This document shows positions 7,991 through 16,168 of a stretch of DNA of 64,000 bases, piece by piece. The notes below the pieces were generated by a model. That model searched no databases. It was not told where the DNA came from and saw only the letters and a list, made by a program, of their open reading frames with translations. The number at the start of each line of letters is the position of its first letter. Position 1 is the first letter of the stretch. Origin of the DNA: Streptomyces caniferus (GTDB taxonomy: Bacteria > Actinomycetota > Actinomycetes > Streptomycetales > Streptomycetaceae); contig NZ_BLIN01000005.1 of assembly GCF_009811555.1 (NCBI RefSeq), positions 3,109,501 through 3,173,500 on the forward strand, read 5' to 3'. The position numbers and the translations under genes were made by a program.

Positions 7991-9031
7991 TCAGTCGTCG
8001 AGCAGCCGCCGCACGGCGAGGGCGACCCTGGCCCGCACCAGCCCGGTGGGCTCGGTGAGTGCGATGCCCAGGGTCCTCCCGATCTGTTCCAGCCGGCGGG
8101 CGACGCTGCTGTGGTGCAGGTGGAGAAGGTCGGCGGCGCGGCGCAGGGAGCCGGTGGCGCAGTAGGCGTCCAGGGTCGCCAGCTCGTCCGGGCTGCCCGC
8201 GAGCCGGGCGAGCGCGGCCACGTCGGCGTTGTCGCGTACGGCATCCCGGGGGATCTCGGCCAGGAGCGCCAGCGCGCCCAGGTCGTCGTAGCGGACGACG
8301 GGTTCGCGCGGGCCGGCGAAGCGGAGGGCGGTGCGGGCCTGCCGCCAGGAGCGGTCGGGGCTCTCGGCGGCGCCGATGCCCGCGCGTACGCCCGCCGGCA
8401 GCCGGGCCGGGTCCACGGTGGTGGCCAGGACGACGCCCACGTCGCCGAGCAGCGCCGCCTTCACCGGGCGGGCCGGGCAGAGCAGGCCGCCGACCCGGTC
8501 GAGCGGGAGCTCCGACCGTACGGCGACGACCCGGACCGGCAGGTCGGCGGCGAACCCCAGGAGCCGCAACGCCCGGGCCCTGGCCGCCTCGTCACTGTCG
8601 GAGCTGATGGCCAGTTCGACGAGGGCGGGGTCGGCCATGGTGGTGCGGGCCGGACCGTACCGCTCGACGACCGCCGCGGCGGCGAGGGCCAGCCGGTCCA
8701 GCAACAGCTCGTCGAGGTCGAGCGGGCCGGGCGCGGCCGGGCGCTCCAGCCACACCGTGCCGATCTCCTCGTCGTCGAGTGTGATCGGTGTCGTGCTGGA
8801 GGGGGCCGGCGGCGGGGCGGGCGCCTCCCTGCCGTCGGGCGAGACGCGGAGCACCCGCCCCGTGCCGTGGAGCCGGATCCCGGTCACACACTCGGCCAGG
8901 CCCGCCGACGCCCGCGCGAGCGCCGGGAGGTCCACCCGTCGGCGCATCAGCGTGTCGTAGAACATGAGGACCCGGATCGCGCCCTCGACGTGGGAATCCA
9001 AATGCGACAGCCGCAGGGCCAGTGCCTCCAT
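7991..9031 (-). CDS. PucR/CdaR-type helix-turn-helix transcriptional regulator
   Basis: 346 residues. The N-terminal part (MEALALRLSHLDSHVEGAIRVLMFYDTL) and the GGDEF-like middle are followed by a C-terminal HTH_30 domain. The segment LATLDAYCATGSLRRAADLL and then HHSSVARRLEQIGRTLGI is diagnostic of the PucR/CdaR family. No Shine-Dalgarno precedes the ATG; TATCCT ends 6 bases before it, so a leaderless start is likely and supports this ATG. It is divergent from the esterase gene at 9149 with about 118 bases between, so control of that gene is plausible. The effector is unknown. Confidence 0.8.
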   Translation of the reverse strand: MEALALRLSHLDSHVEGAIRVLMFYDTLMRRRVDLPALARASAGLAECVTGIRLHGTGRVLRVSPDGREAPAPPPAPSSTTPITLDDEEIGTVWLERPAAPGPLDLDELLLDRLALAAAAVVERYGPARTTMADPALVELAISSDSDEAARARALRLLGFAADLPVRVVAVRSELPLDRVGGLLCPARPVKAALLGDVGVVLATTVDPARLPAGVRAGIGAAESPDRSWRQARTALRFAGPREPVVRYDDLGALALLAEIPRDAVRDNADVAALARLAGSPDELATLDAYCATGSLRRAADLLHLHHSSVARRLEQIGRTLGIALTEPTGLVRARVALAVRRLLDD

Positions 9032-9037
9032 GACAGG

Positions 9038-9043
9038 AGGATA
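9038..9043 (-). promoter_or_regulatory. -10 hexamer for a leaderless start
   Basis: TATCCT on the minus strand, 6 bases before the ATG at 9031 of the PucR-type regulator. It decides the start in the absence of a ribosome-binding site. Confidence 0.5.
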
Positions 9044-9148
9044 GGACCCCGGGCCGGGGCGGAGGGGCGCCGATCGGTGCGTGATCCGGGCGGGATGCCC
9101 GACGGACGGCGGATGTTCTCGGGGGCGACGGCCGTGAGGATGAGCGGC

Positions 9149-10084
9149 ATGGATCCCGAACTGGAAGCATTCATCGCGCTGTTCCCCCCGGCCGACCTGA
9201 CCGACCCGGTCGCCGAGCGGAAGAACTTCGCCGACCTGGCCGCCGCGGTGCCGGCACCGGACACCTCGGCCATGGAGATCGAGGACCGCACGGTGCCCTC
9301 CCTCGATCACCCCACTGCGTTCGAGGGGGAAAGACCCCGTTCCCCGGACGTGGCGGTGCGCATCTACCGCCCGCACCGGGCGCGGGGCGCCCTCGTCTGG
9401 CTGCACGGCGGCGGATTCGTCATGGGCAGCCTGGAGACCGAACACCCGTGGGCCGCCCGCATCGCCGACCTCTCCGGAGCGGTGGTGATCTCGGTGGACT
9501 ACCGCCTGGCCCCCGAGAACCGGTTCCCGGCCGCCCTGGACGACGCCTACGCCGTACTGACCTGGACGGCCGAGCACGCGGCCGCACTCGGCATCGATCC
9601 GCAGCGGATCGCGGTCGGCGGTCACAGCGCCGGCGGCGGGCTCGCCGCCGCGGTGGCCCTGCGGGCGCGCGACCAACAGGGGCCGCCCCTCCATTTCCAG
9701 CTGCTCAACCAACCCGGGCTCGACGACCGTCAGGAGACCTGGTCGGCACGGCACTTCACCGCGACGCCCTGGATGAATCGCGACAAGGTCACCGCCATAT
9801 GGCGCCACTACCTGGGCTCCGCACCCGCCTCGCCGTACGCCGCCCCGGCCCGGGCCACCGACCTGTCCGGCCTGCCGCCCGCCTACGTCGCCACCGCGGA
9901 GCTCTGCCCGAACCGCGACGAGGACATCGACTACGCACTGCGCCTGCTCCGGGCGGGCGTCCCGGTCGAACTGCACCAGTGGCCCGGCACCTTCCACGGA
10001 TCGCAGGCGATCCTCTCCGCCGAGGTGTCGCAGCGGCAGATCGCCGAACTCGCCGCGGCCCTGCGCCGCGCCCTGGCCGAGTGA
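9149..10084 (+). CDS. alpha/beta hydrolase, hormone-sensitive-lipase type esterase
   Basis: 311 residues. The start ATG 9149 has GAGG at a proper distance; another in-frame ATG (9140) is too close to it. The oxyanion motif HGGGF is at about 86-90. The nucleophile elbow is GGHSAGG (Ser about 160), where the family usually has GDSAGG, so the Asp is replaced by His. YRLAPENRFPAALDD is a hallmark of the HSL group. The acidic residue is near NRDEDIDY and the His is in TFHGS near the end. It is likely a cytoplasmic carboxylesterase and is co-directional with the cupin gene 80 bases downstream. Confidence 0.85.
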   Translation: MDPELEAFIALFPPADLTDPVAERKNFADLAAAVPAPDTSAMEIEDRTVPSLDHPTAFEGERPRSPDVAVRIYRPHRARGALVWLHGGGFVMGSLETEHPWAARIADLSGAVVISVDYRLAPENRFPAALDDAYAVLTWTAEHAAALGIDPQRIAVGGHSAGGGLAAAVALRARDQQGPPLHFQLLNQPGLDDRQETWSARHFTATPWMNRDKVTAIWRHYLGSAPASPYAAPARATDLSGLPPAYVATAELCPNRDEDIDYALRLLRAGVPVELHQWPGTFHGSQAILSAEVSQRQIAELAAALRRALAE

Positions 10085-10164
10085 GCCGGCCGCGGCCCAC
10101 CGGGCCTGCCGCCCCGGGCCACACCCCACCCGATGCACCACCGACCCAGGAAGGACACCCCGGC

Positions 10165-10584
10165 ATGACGCCGACCCCGATCGACCTCTTCGCTTCCTTT
10201 CTCCACCTCCGCCCCGACGGCCGGGTGCACGCCGAGCGGCCCGTGTTCGCGCCCGGGCGGGACGGCTGGCAGCTCATGACCTTCCGTGCGGAGACCGACG
10301 CCGACGTCCACGCCGGCCACTGGGAAGTCCACCCCGAAGCGGACGAGGTCGTCTCCTGCCTCACCGGCGGGATACGCCTGTGCCTCCGCCCGGAGCGGCC
10401 GGGAGAAGCGGAGGAGGAGATCGCGGTGGCGGCCGGAACCGCGGTGATCGTGCCGCGCGGGCGAGGGCACCGGATCGCGCTGGACGGCCCCAGCGACATC
10501 ATGTCCGTCACCCTGCCGCACGGCAGCCGCCTGGAGAAGCGGACCGACCCCGAACAGCGGGCCGGAGTCCCGGCCGGGGCCTGA
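10165..10584 (+). CDS. cupin-domain protein
   Basis: 139 residues. The start ATG 10165 is preceded by AGGAAGGA. The single cupin barrel is visible from HWEVHPEADEVVSCLTGG (metal-site motif 1, with H, H and E) to the second motif around GTAVIVPRGRGHRI. Such small cupins bind a metal and act as dioxygenase- or isomerase-like enzymes or as sensors; the role is not determinable here. It probably shares a transcript with the esterase upstream and is followed by a strong hairpin. Confidence 0.75.
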   Translation: MTPTPIDLFASFLHLRPDGRVHAERPVFAPGRDGWQLMTFRAETDADVHAGHWEVHPEADEVVSCLTGGIRLCLRPERPGEAEEEIAVAAGTAVIVPRGRGHRIALDGPSDIMSVTLPHGSRLEKRTDPEQRAGVPAGA

Positions 10585-10658
10585 GCCCCGGTCCTCGTCC
10601 GCCACGACGCCCGGCGGCTCCCGTGCGCGCAGGCACCGCCGCGGCCCGGACATGCCGG

Positions 10659-10688
10659 ACCCCCTGCCGGTGAGGGCCGGCAGGGGGT
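10659..10688. terminator. 12-bp stem hairpin terminator between convergent genes
   Basis: ACCCCCTGCCGG, loop TGAGGG, then the exact complement. It lies between the cupin gene (+) and the end of mmsA (-), so it can serve both directions. Confidence 0.75.
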
Positions 10689-10757
10689 TCGTCGGAGGCT
10701 GTCATCGGGGGCCGCCGAGACGGCCCGGGTCGATGACGCCGTCAGGGGTCGCCGCCG

Positions 10758-12251
10758 TCAGTGGTTGCTGGGGAAGCCCAGGTTGATACCGCCGTCGGAC
10801 GGGTCGGGCCAGCGGGTGGTGACGACCTTGCCGCGGGTGTAGAAGTGCACACCGTCGTTGCCGTAGATGTGGTGGTCGCCGAAGAGCGAGTCCTTCCAGC
10901 CGCCGAAGGAGTGGTAGCCCACCGGCACCGGGATCGGCACGTTCACGCCGACCATGCCGGCCTCGACCTCCAGCTGGAAGCGGCGGGCCGCGCCGCCGTC
11001 CCGGGTGAAGATCGCGGTGCCGTTGCCCCACGGCGAGTTGTTCATCAGGGCGATGGCCTCGTCGTAGGTCTCGACGCGGACCACGGCCAGCACCGGGCCG
11101 AAGATCTCGTCGCGGTAGGCGTCCATCTCCGGCGTGACGTTGTCCAGGAGGGAGATGCCGAGCCAGTGACCGTCCTCGTAGCCCTCGACGGTGAAGCCCG
11201 TGCCGTCGATGACGACATCGGCACCCTGGGCCGCGGCGCCCGAGACGTACGAGGCGACCTTGTCGCGGTGGACCTTGGTGATCAGCGGACCCATCTCGGA
11301 GGCCGGGTCGTCGCCGGGGCCGATCCGCAGCTGGTCGGCGCGCTCCTTGATCTTGCCGATCAGCGGGTCGGCGGTCTCGCCGACGGCCACGACCACGGAG
11401 ATCGCCATGCAGCGCTCGCCGGCCGAGCCGTACGCGGCGTTGATCGCGGAGTCCGCGGCCAGGTCGAGGTCGGCGTCCGGCAGGACCAGCATGTGGTTCT
11501 TGGCGCCGCCCAGCGCCTGGACGCGCTTGCCGTTGGCGGTGCCGGTGGTGTGGATGTAGCGGGCGATGGGGGTGGAACCGACGAAGGACACCGCGGCGAT
11601 GTCCGGGTGCTCCAGGATGGCGTCGACGGCCACCTTGTCGCCGTTGACGACATTCAGCACACCGTCGGGCAGACCCGCCTCGGCGGCCAGCTCCGCCAGC
11701 TTGAACGCGGCGCTGGGCACCTTCTCGCTCGGCTTCAGGACGAAGGTATTGCCGCAGGCGATGGCGATGGGGAACATCCACATCGGCACCATCGCCGGGA
11801 AGTTGAACGGCGTGATGCCGGCGACCACACCGAGGGACTGGCGGATCGACGCCACGTCCACACGGGTGGAGACCTGGGTGGACAGCTCGCCCTTGAGCTT
11901 CTCGGGGATGCCGCAGGCCAGCTCGACGATCTCCAGGCCGCGGGCGACCTCGCCCAGCGCGTCGGAGTGCACCTTGCCGTGCTCGGCGGTGATCAGCCGG
12001 GCGATCTCCTCGCGGTGCGCATCGAGCAGCTCGCGGTACTTGAACAGCACCGAGGTGCGCTTGGCCAGCGAGCTGGTGCCCCAGGTCCGGAAGGCTTCCC
12101 TGGCCGCGCCGACGGCGGCGTCGACCTCGTCGACCGAGGCGAAGGCGACCTGCTTCTCCTGGGCGCCGGTGGCCGGGTTGTAGACCGGGCCGAAGTTGCC
12201 GGAGACGCCCTCGACGGGCTTCCCGCCGATCCAGTGGCTGATGGTCTTCAT
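10758..12251 (-). CDS. mmsA/iolA: CoA-acylating methylmalonate-semialdehyde dehydrogenase (inositol pathway IolA)
   Basis: 497 residues, full length for the family. Oxidises malonic/methylmalonic semialdehyde with NAD+ and CoA to acetyl- or propionyl-CoA; in inositol catabolism it is the last step. Diagnostic features: ITPFNFPAMVPMWMFP, KPSEKVP, NAD-site FVGSTPIARYIH, the catalytic Cys281 in GERCMAIS, and the C-terminal GWKDSLFGDHH that separates MmsA from other aldehyde dehydrogenases. It is the last gene of the minus-strand iol operon, 36 bases after iolD. The ribosome site is modest (AAAGG). Two CGCCGTCAG copies flank its stop. Confidence 0.95.
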   Translation of the reverse strand: MKTISHWIGGKPVEGVSGNFGPVYNPATGAQEKQVAFASVDEVDAAVGAAREAFRTWGTSSLAKRTSVLFKYRELLDAHREEIARLITAEHGKVHSDALGEVARGLEIVELACGIPEKLKGELSTQVSTRVDVASIRQSLGVVAGITPFNFPAMVPMWMFPIAIACGNTFVLKPSEKVPSAAFKLAELAAEAGLPDGVLNVVNGDKVAVDAILEHPDIAAVSFVGSTPIARYIHTTGTANGKRVQALGGAKNHMLVLPDADLDLAADSAINAAYGSAGERCMAISVVVAVGETADPLIGKIKERADQLRIGPGDDPASEMGPLITKVHRDKVASYVSGAAAQGADVVIDGTGFTVEGYEDGHWLGISLLDNVTPEMDAYRDEIFGPVLAVVRVETYDEAIALMNNSPWGNGTAIFTRDGGAARRFQLEVEAGMVGVNVPIPVPVGYHSFGGWKDSLFGDHHIYGNDGVHFYTRGKVVTTRWPDPSDGGINLGFPSNH

Positions 12252-12287
12252 GCGGAGGGCCTTTCTGGGTGACGACTTCGAGCGGAG

Positions 12288-14171
12288 TCAGAGGTGGCGA
12301 CGGCGCCCGGCGGTGTGCCGGTCGTACGCCTCACGGGCAGCCACCGCCGCCGGACGTGTCGCGGTCTCGGCAACAGGAACATCCCACCAGGCCTGGGCCT
12401 CCGGCGCGCCCGGCACAGTGTCGGCCGTTTCGGTCTCGACATAGACACATGTGGGCCGGTTCGCGCCCCGCGCCTCGGCGAGCGCGGCACGCAGCTCCCC
12501 GACGGTGGCCGCGCGGAGCACCTGCATGCCCAGCGAGGCGGCGTTGGCCGCGAGATCGACCGGCAGCGGCGCACCCGTGTACGTGCCGTCCTCGGCGCGG
12601 AAGCGGTAGTCGGTGCCGAAGCGTTCACCACCCGTGGCCTGGGACAGCCCGCCGATCGAGGCATAGCCGTGGTTCTGGAAGAGGACGACGTTGATGTTGA
12701 TGCCCTCCTGGACCGCGGTGACCAGTTCGGTGGGATTCATCAGATACGTACCATCGCCGACCAGCGCCCACACCGGCCGGTCGGGGGCGGCGAGCCGCAC
12801 GCCGATCGCGGCGGGGATCTCATAGCCCATGCAGGAGTAACCGTATTCGAGGTGGTACTGCCTGCGGGACCGGGCGCGCCAGAGTTTGTGCAGGTCACCG
12901 GGGAGGGAACCGGCCGCGTTGATGATCACGTCGGTGTCGTCCACGACGGCGTCCAGGGCGCCGAGGACCTGGGTCTGCGAGGGCCGGACCGACGGGTCCC
13001 CGGCGCCGTACGCGGCGTCCACCCGGCGCTCCCAGCCGGCCTTCGCCGCCCGGTAGGAGGCCTCGTACTCCGCGTCGACGCGGACGCCCGACAACTCCTT
13101 GGTGAGCGCCTCCAGCCCGGCGCGGGCGTCGGCGACCAGGGAGAGCGCGCCGAGCTTATGGGCGTCGAAGGACGCGATGTTGAGGTGGAGGAAGCGGACG
13201 CCGGGCGCCGCGAAGAGGGTCGAGGAGGCGGTGGTGAAGTCGGTGAAGCGGGTGCCGACACCGATGACCAGGTCCGCCTCGCGGGCGAGGGCGTCGGCCG
13301 TGGCGGTGCCGGTGTGGCCGATGCCGCCGACGTCGGCGGGGTGGTCGTGGCGCAGCGAACCCTTGCCGGCCTGGGTGGAGGCGACGGGGATGCCGGTGGC
13401 ATCGGCGAAGGCGCACAGCGCGTCCTCGGCCTCGCTGTGGTGGACCCCGCCGCCCGCCACGACCAGGGGCCGGCGGGCGCCGCGCAGGACCCGTACGGCC
13501 TCGGCGAGGGCATCGGCGTCGGGGGCGGGCCGGGGAATGCGCCAGACCCGGTCGGCGAAGAACTCCTCCGGCCAGTCGTACGCCTCGGCCTGGACGTCCT
13601 GCGGCAGCGCGAGGGTGACGGCACCGGTGTCGACGGGATCGGCGAGCACCCTCATGGCCTGCAGAGCAGCGGGGATCAGCGCCTCGGGCCGGGTGACCCG
13701 GTCGAAGTAGCGGGAGACCGGGCGCAGCGTGTCATTGACCGACACATCGCCGGCGAAGGGGACTTCGAGCTGTTGGAGGACCGGGTCGGCGGGCCGGGTG
13801 GCGAAGACGTCACCCGGCAGCAGCAGAACGGGCAGGCGGTTGACGGTGGCGAGGGCGGCGCCGGTGACGAGGTTGGTGGCGCCGGGGCCGATGGAGGTGG
13901 TGACGGCCTGCGCGCCGAGCCGGTCGCGCTGCCGGGCGTAGCCGACCGCGGCATGCACCATGGCCTGTTCGTTGCGGCCCTGGAGATAGGGGAGCGCATC
14001 GCCGGACTCCAGGAGGGCCTGGCCGATGCCGGCGACATTGCCGTGGCCGAAGATGCCCCAGCAGGCGTTGATCAGGCGGTGCCGGGTGCCGTCGCGCTCG
14101 GTGTACTGGTGGGCGAGGAACTCGACCAGGGCCTGGGCGACCGTGAGCCGGCGGGTCGTCGGAGCGTTCAT
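12288..14171 (-). CDS. iolD: 3D-(3,5/4)-trihydroxycyclohexane-1,2-dione acylhydrolase
   Basis: 627 residues. A thiamine-diphosphate enzyme that opens the ring of the inosose-dehydratase product to give 5-deoxyglucuronate. Seen in the sequence: NACWGIFGHGNVAGIGQAL near the N-terminus, QAMVHAAVGYARQ with the conserved acid just before (RNEQAMVH), and the TPP/Mg motif GDGTYLMNPTELVTA followed by NHGYASIGGLS, which is specific to IolD. ATG 14171 overlaps the iolB stop by 4 bases, which sets the start and implies coupling. It is the fourth gene of the minus-strand iol operon. Confidence 0.95.
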   Translation of the reverse strand: MNAPTTRRLTVAQALVEFLAHQYTERDGTRHRLINACWGIFGHGNVAGIGQALLESGDALPYLQGRNEQAMVHAAVGYARQRDRLGAQAVTTSIGPGATNLVTGAALATVNRLPVLLLPGDVFATRPADPVLQQLEVPFAGDVSVNDTLRPVSRYFDRVTRPEALIPAALQAMRVLADPVDTGAVTLALPQDVQAEAYDWPEEFFADRVWRIPRPAPDADALAEAVRVLRGARRPLVVAGGGVHHSEAEDALCAFADATGIPVASTQAGKGSLRHDHPADVGGIGHTGTATADALAREADLVIGVGTRFTDFTTASSTLFAAPGVRFLHLNIASFDAHKLGALSLVADARAGLEALTKELSGVRVDAEYEASYRAAKAGWERRVDAAYGAGDPSVRPSQTQVLGALDAVVDDTDVIINAAGSLPGDLHKLWRARSRRQYHLEYGYSCMGYEIPAAIGVRLAAPDRPVWALVGDGTYLMNPTELVTAVQEGININVVLFQNHGYASIGGLSQATGGERFGTDYRFRAEDGTYTGAPLPVDLAANAASLGMQVLRAATVGELRAALAEARGANRPTCVYVETETADTVPGAPEAQAWWDVPVAETATRPAAVAAREAYDRHTAGRRRHL

Positions 14172-15061
14172 CGGGCGTCTCCTGCGGGCGCTTCGTAGAG
14201 GGGGAGGCGGGGGTCGACGGGCTGGTCGGGCCAGGTGCCGCGGATCCAGCCGTGGTCCGGGTGATCGCAGATCAGCCACTCCCGCGTCTCGCCGGGCCCG
14301 GCCATCACATTGAGGTAGTACAGGGCGTGGCCGGGCGCGGCGATCGACGGGCCGTGCCAGCCGTCCGGGATCAGGACCGCGTCACCGCTGCGGACCTCGG
14401 CCAGGACATCGGTGCCACGGCCCCGCCCCGAGGGGGTGACGCGCTGGTAGCCGACGCCTTCCGTGCCGCGCGCGGCCTCGACCTCGAAGTAGTAGATCTC
14501 CTCCAGCTCGGACTCCTCGCCGGGGCGGCACTCGTCGTGCTTGTGCGGCGGGTAGGAGGACCAGTTGCCGCCCGGGGTGAGCACCTCCACCGCGATGAGC
14601 CGGTCGCACTCGAAGGTGCCGGCGGCGCCGAAGTTGTTGACCTGGCGGGAGCAGTTGCCGGTGCCGCGCAGCTCCACGGGGACGTCGGACGCGGCGCCGT
14701 AGCGGGCGGGGAGACGGTTCTCGCAGCGGGCGCCGGTGAGCGCGAAGCGGCCGCCGGCGCCGCTCGCGAGCTGCACCTGGGCGTCCCGCGGCACGTACGC
14801 GAAATCGGTGACCCCGCTGAACACGCTCTCCCGGCCGGTCAGTTCGAACGCGTCACCGCCGTCGGTCAGCACCGTGCAGCCGCCGGACAGCGGCAGCACG
14901 ATCCACTCGCTGTCGCCGGTGGCGAACGAGTGACGGCCACCGGGCGGCAGGTCGAGGACGCGCAGCGAGGAGTAGCCCCAGCCCGCGCGCTTCGGGTCGA
15001 TGTCCAGCGCGTACGGGCCGTCCGCCGCCGCGGTGGCCTTCAGGTGGAATTCAGTGCTCAT
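14168..15061 (-). CDS. iolB: 5-deoxy-glucuronate isomerase
   Basis: 297 residues, usual length. A bicupin that converts 5-deoxyglucuronate to 2-deoxy-5-keto-gluconate. The metal-ligand motif PPHKHDE and downstream LEEIYYFEV are the IolB signature, followed by a second barrel with the motif DGWHGPSIAAPGHALYYLNVM. AGGAGA lies 9 bases before the ATG. It overlaps iolD by 4 bases downstream and sits 30 bases after the aldolase gene. Confidence 0.95.
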   Translation of the reverse strand: MSTEFHLKATAAADGPYALDIDPKRAGWGYSSLRVLDLPPGGRHSFATGDSEWIVLPLSGGCTVLTDGGDAFELTGRESVFSGVTDFAYVPRDAQVQLASGAGGRFALTGARCENRLPARYGAASDVPVELRGTGNCSRQVNNFGAAGTFECDRLIAVEVLTPGGNWSSYPPHKHDECRPGEESELEEIYYFEVEAARGTEGVGYQRVTPSGRGRGTDVLAEVRSGDAVLIPDGWHGPSIAAPGHALYYLNVMAGPGETREWLICDHPDHGWIRGTWPDQPVDPRLPLYEAPAGDAR

Positions 15062-15091
15062 ATATCGAGTCTCCTGCGGAAATCGCGGTCT

Positions 15092-15979
15092 TCACAGCAG
15101 GCCTACGGCGGTGTCCACGGCGGCCGCGACATCACCGTCGGCCGGGTAGAGCAGGGAACGCCCGACGACCAGGCCCTGCACCGTCGGCAGCCGCAGCGCC
15201 TTGCGCCACTTCTCGTACACGGCCTCCTGCTCGCGGACGCTGCTGCCGATGTCGCCGCCGAGCAGCACGGTCGGCAGGGTGGTGGTCTCGCAGACCCGGG
15301 CCATGGCGTCGGGGTCGTCGGTGACCGGCAGCTTCAGCCAGGTGTAGGCGGAGGTGCCGCCGAGGCCGGAGGCGATGGCCACCGAGCGGGTGACGGCCTC
15401 GGCGCCGAGGTCGTTGCGGACCGCGCCGTCTATCCGGGAGGAGAGGAACGGCTCGACGAAGACGGGCAGTTGCCGCTCGGCCATCGCATCGATGGCGCGG
15501 GCGGTGGTCTCCAGGGTGGTGAGCGAGCCGGGGTCGCTGTAGTCGATGCGCAGCAGCAGCTTGCCGGCGTCGAAACGGAGCCGGGCGAGGTCCTGGGGGC
15601 GGTGGCCGGTGAACCGGTCGTCCATCTCGAAGGCGGCGCCGGCGATACCGCCGCGGTTCATGGAGCCCATGACGACCTTGCCCTCGAGGGCTCCGAGCAA
15701 CAGCAGGTCCTCCAGGATGTCGGCGGTGGCGAGCACCCCGTCCACGCCGGGCCGGGACAGCGCGAGGACCAGCCGTTCGAGCAGATCGAGGCGGTTGGCC
15801 ATGGCGAGCTGGCGGTCTCCGACGGCGAGCGCGCCGCGGGCCGGGTGGTCGGCCGCGACGATCATCAGCCGGCCGCTGTCGCCGATGAGCGGGCGACGGG
15901 TGCGGCGGGCGGCGGCCTCCGCGACGGCTTCGGGGTGCCGGGCCCGGAGCGTCGCGAGGTCACTGATCCGAGGGTTCAA
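15092..15979 (-). CDS. (beta/alpha)8-barrel aldolase of the Cgl0158 type, inositol pathway
   Basis: 295 residues starting at TTG 15979, supported by AAGGTGAG at 7 bases. The sequence fits class I aldolase-like barrels found in actinobacterial inositol clusters (called Cgl0158 family there): VAADHPARGAL near residue 43, MGSMNRGG, and SAYTWLKLPV carrying the probable Schiff-base lysine. The GGDIGSS and VQGLVVGRSLLYP loops would bind phosphate. In place of IolJ it probably cleaves 2-deoxy-5-keto-gluconate 6-phosphate to dihydroxyacetone phosphate and malonic semialdehyde. That role is inferred from its position between iolC and iolB, because no other aldolase is in the operon. Confidence 0.8.
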   Translation of the reverse strand: MNPRISDLATLRARHPEAVAEAAARRTRRPLIGDSGRLMIVAADHPARGALAVGDRQLAMANRLDLLERLVLALSRPGVDGVLATADILEDLLLLGALEGKVVMGSMNRGGIAGAAFEMDDRFTGHRPQDLARLRFDAGKLLLRIDYSDPGSLTTLETTARAIDAMAERQLPVFVEPFLSSRIDGAVRNDLGAEAVTRSVAIASGLGGTSAYTWLKLPVTDDPDAMARVCETTTLPTVLLGGDIGSSVREQEAVYEKWRKALRLPTVQGLVVGRSLLYPADGDVAAAVDTAVGLL

Positions 15980-16009
15980 GGCTCAACTCACCTTCTTGAG
16001 TGCACAGGT

Positions 16010-16037
16010 GGGGCGGCGGGGGTGGGGTGGGTGTGGG
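16010..16037 (+). other. G-quadruplex-prone tract
   Basis: Five runs of three to five G separated by one to four bases lie on the plus strand in the 179-base gap between iolC and the aldolase gene. Because the operon is transcribed from the minus strand, the G-rich strand is the template strand. Confidence 0.55.
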
Positions 16038-16123
16038 CCGCGGTTGGGGAGGGGCGGGCGTGACTGTCGGGATGGAGTGGGGCTGATGTCGCCGTGGGTA
16101 CGGGCGGGCCGTGGGTACGGGTG

Positions 16124-16168
16124 GGGAGTCACGGCCATGGGAGTCACCGGTCCGGGAGTCACCGGTCC
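16124..16168. repeat. 15-bp tandem repeat that includes the iolC stop codon
   Basis: GGGAGTCACCGGTCC is exact at 16139-16153 and 16154-16168, with a diverged copy at 16124-16138. The TCA of the last copy (16159-16161) is the iolC stop read on the minus strand. Because the unit is 15 bases, each copy keeps the stop in frame. A preceding CCGTGGGTACGGG is also duplicated (16093-16121). Confidence 0.85.
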
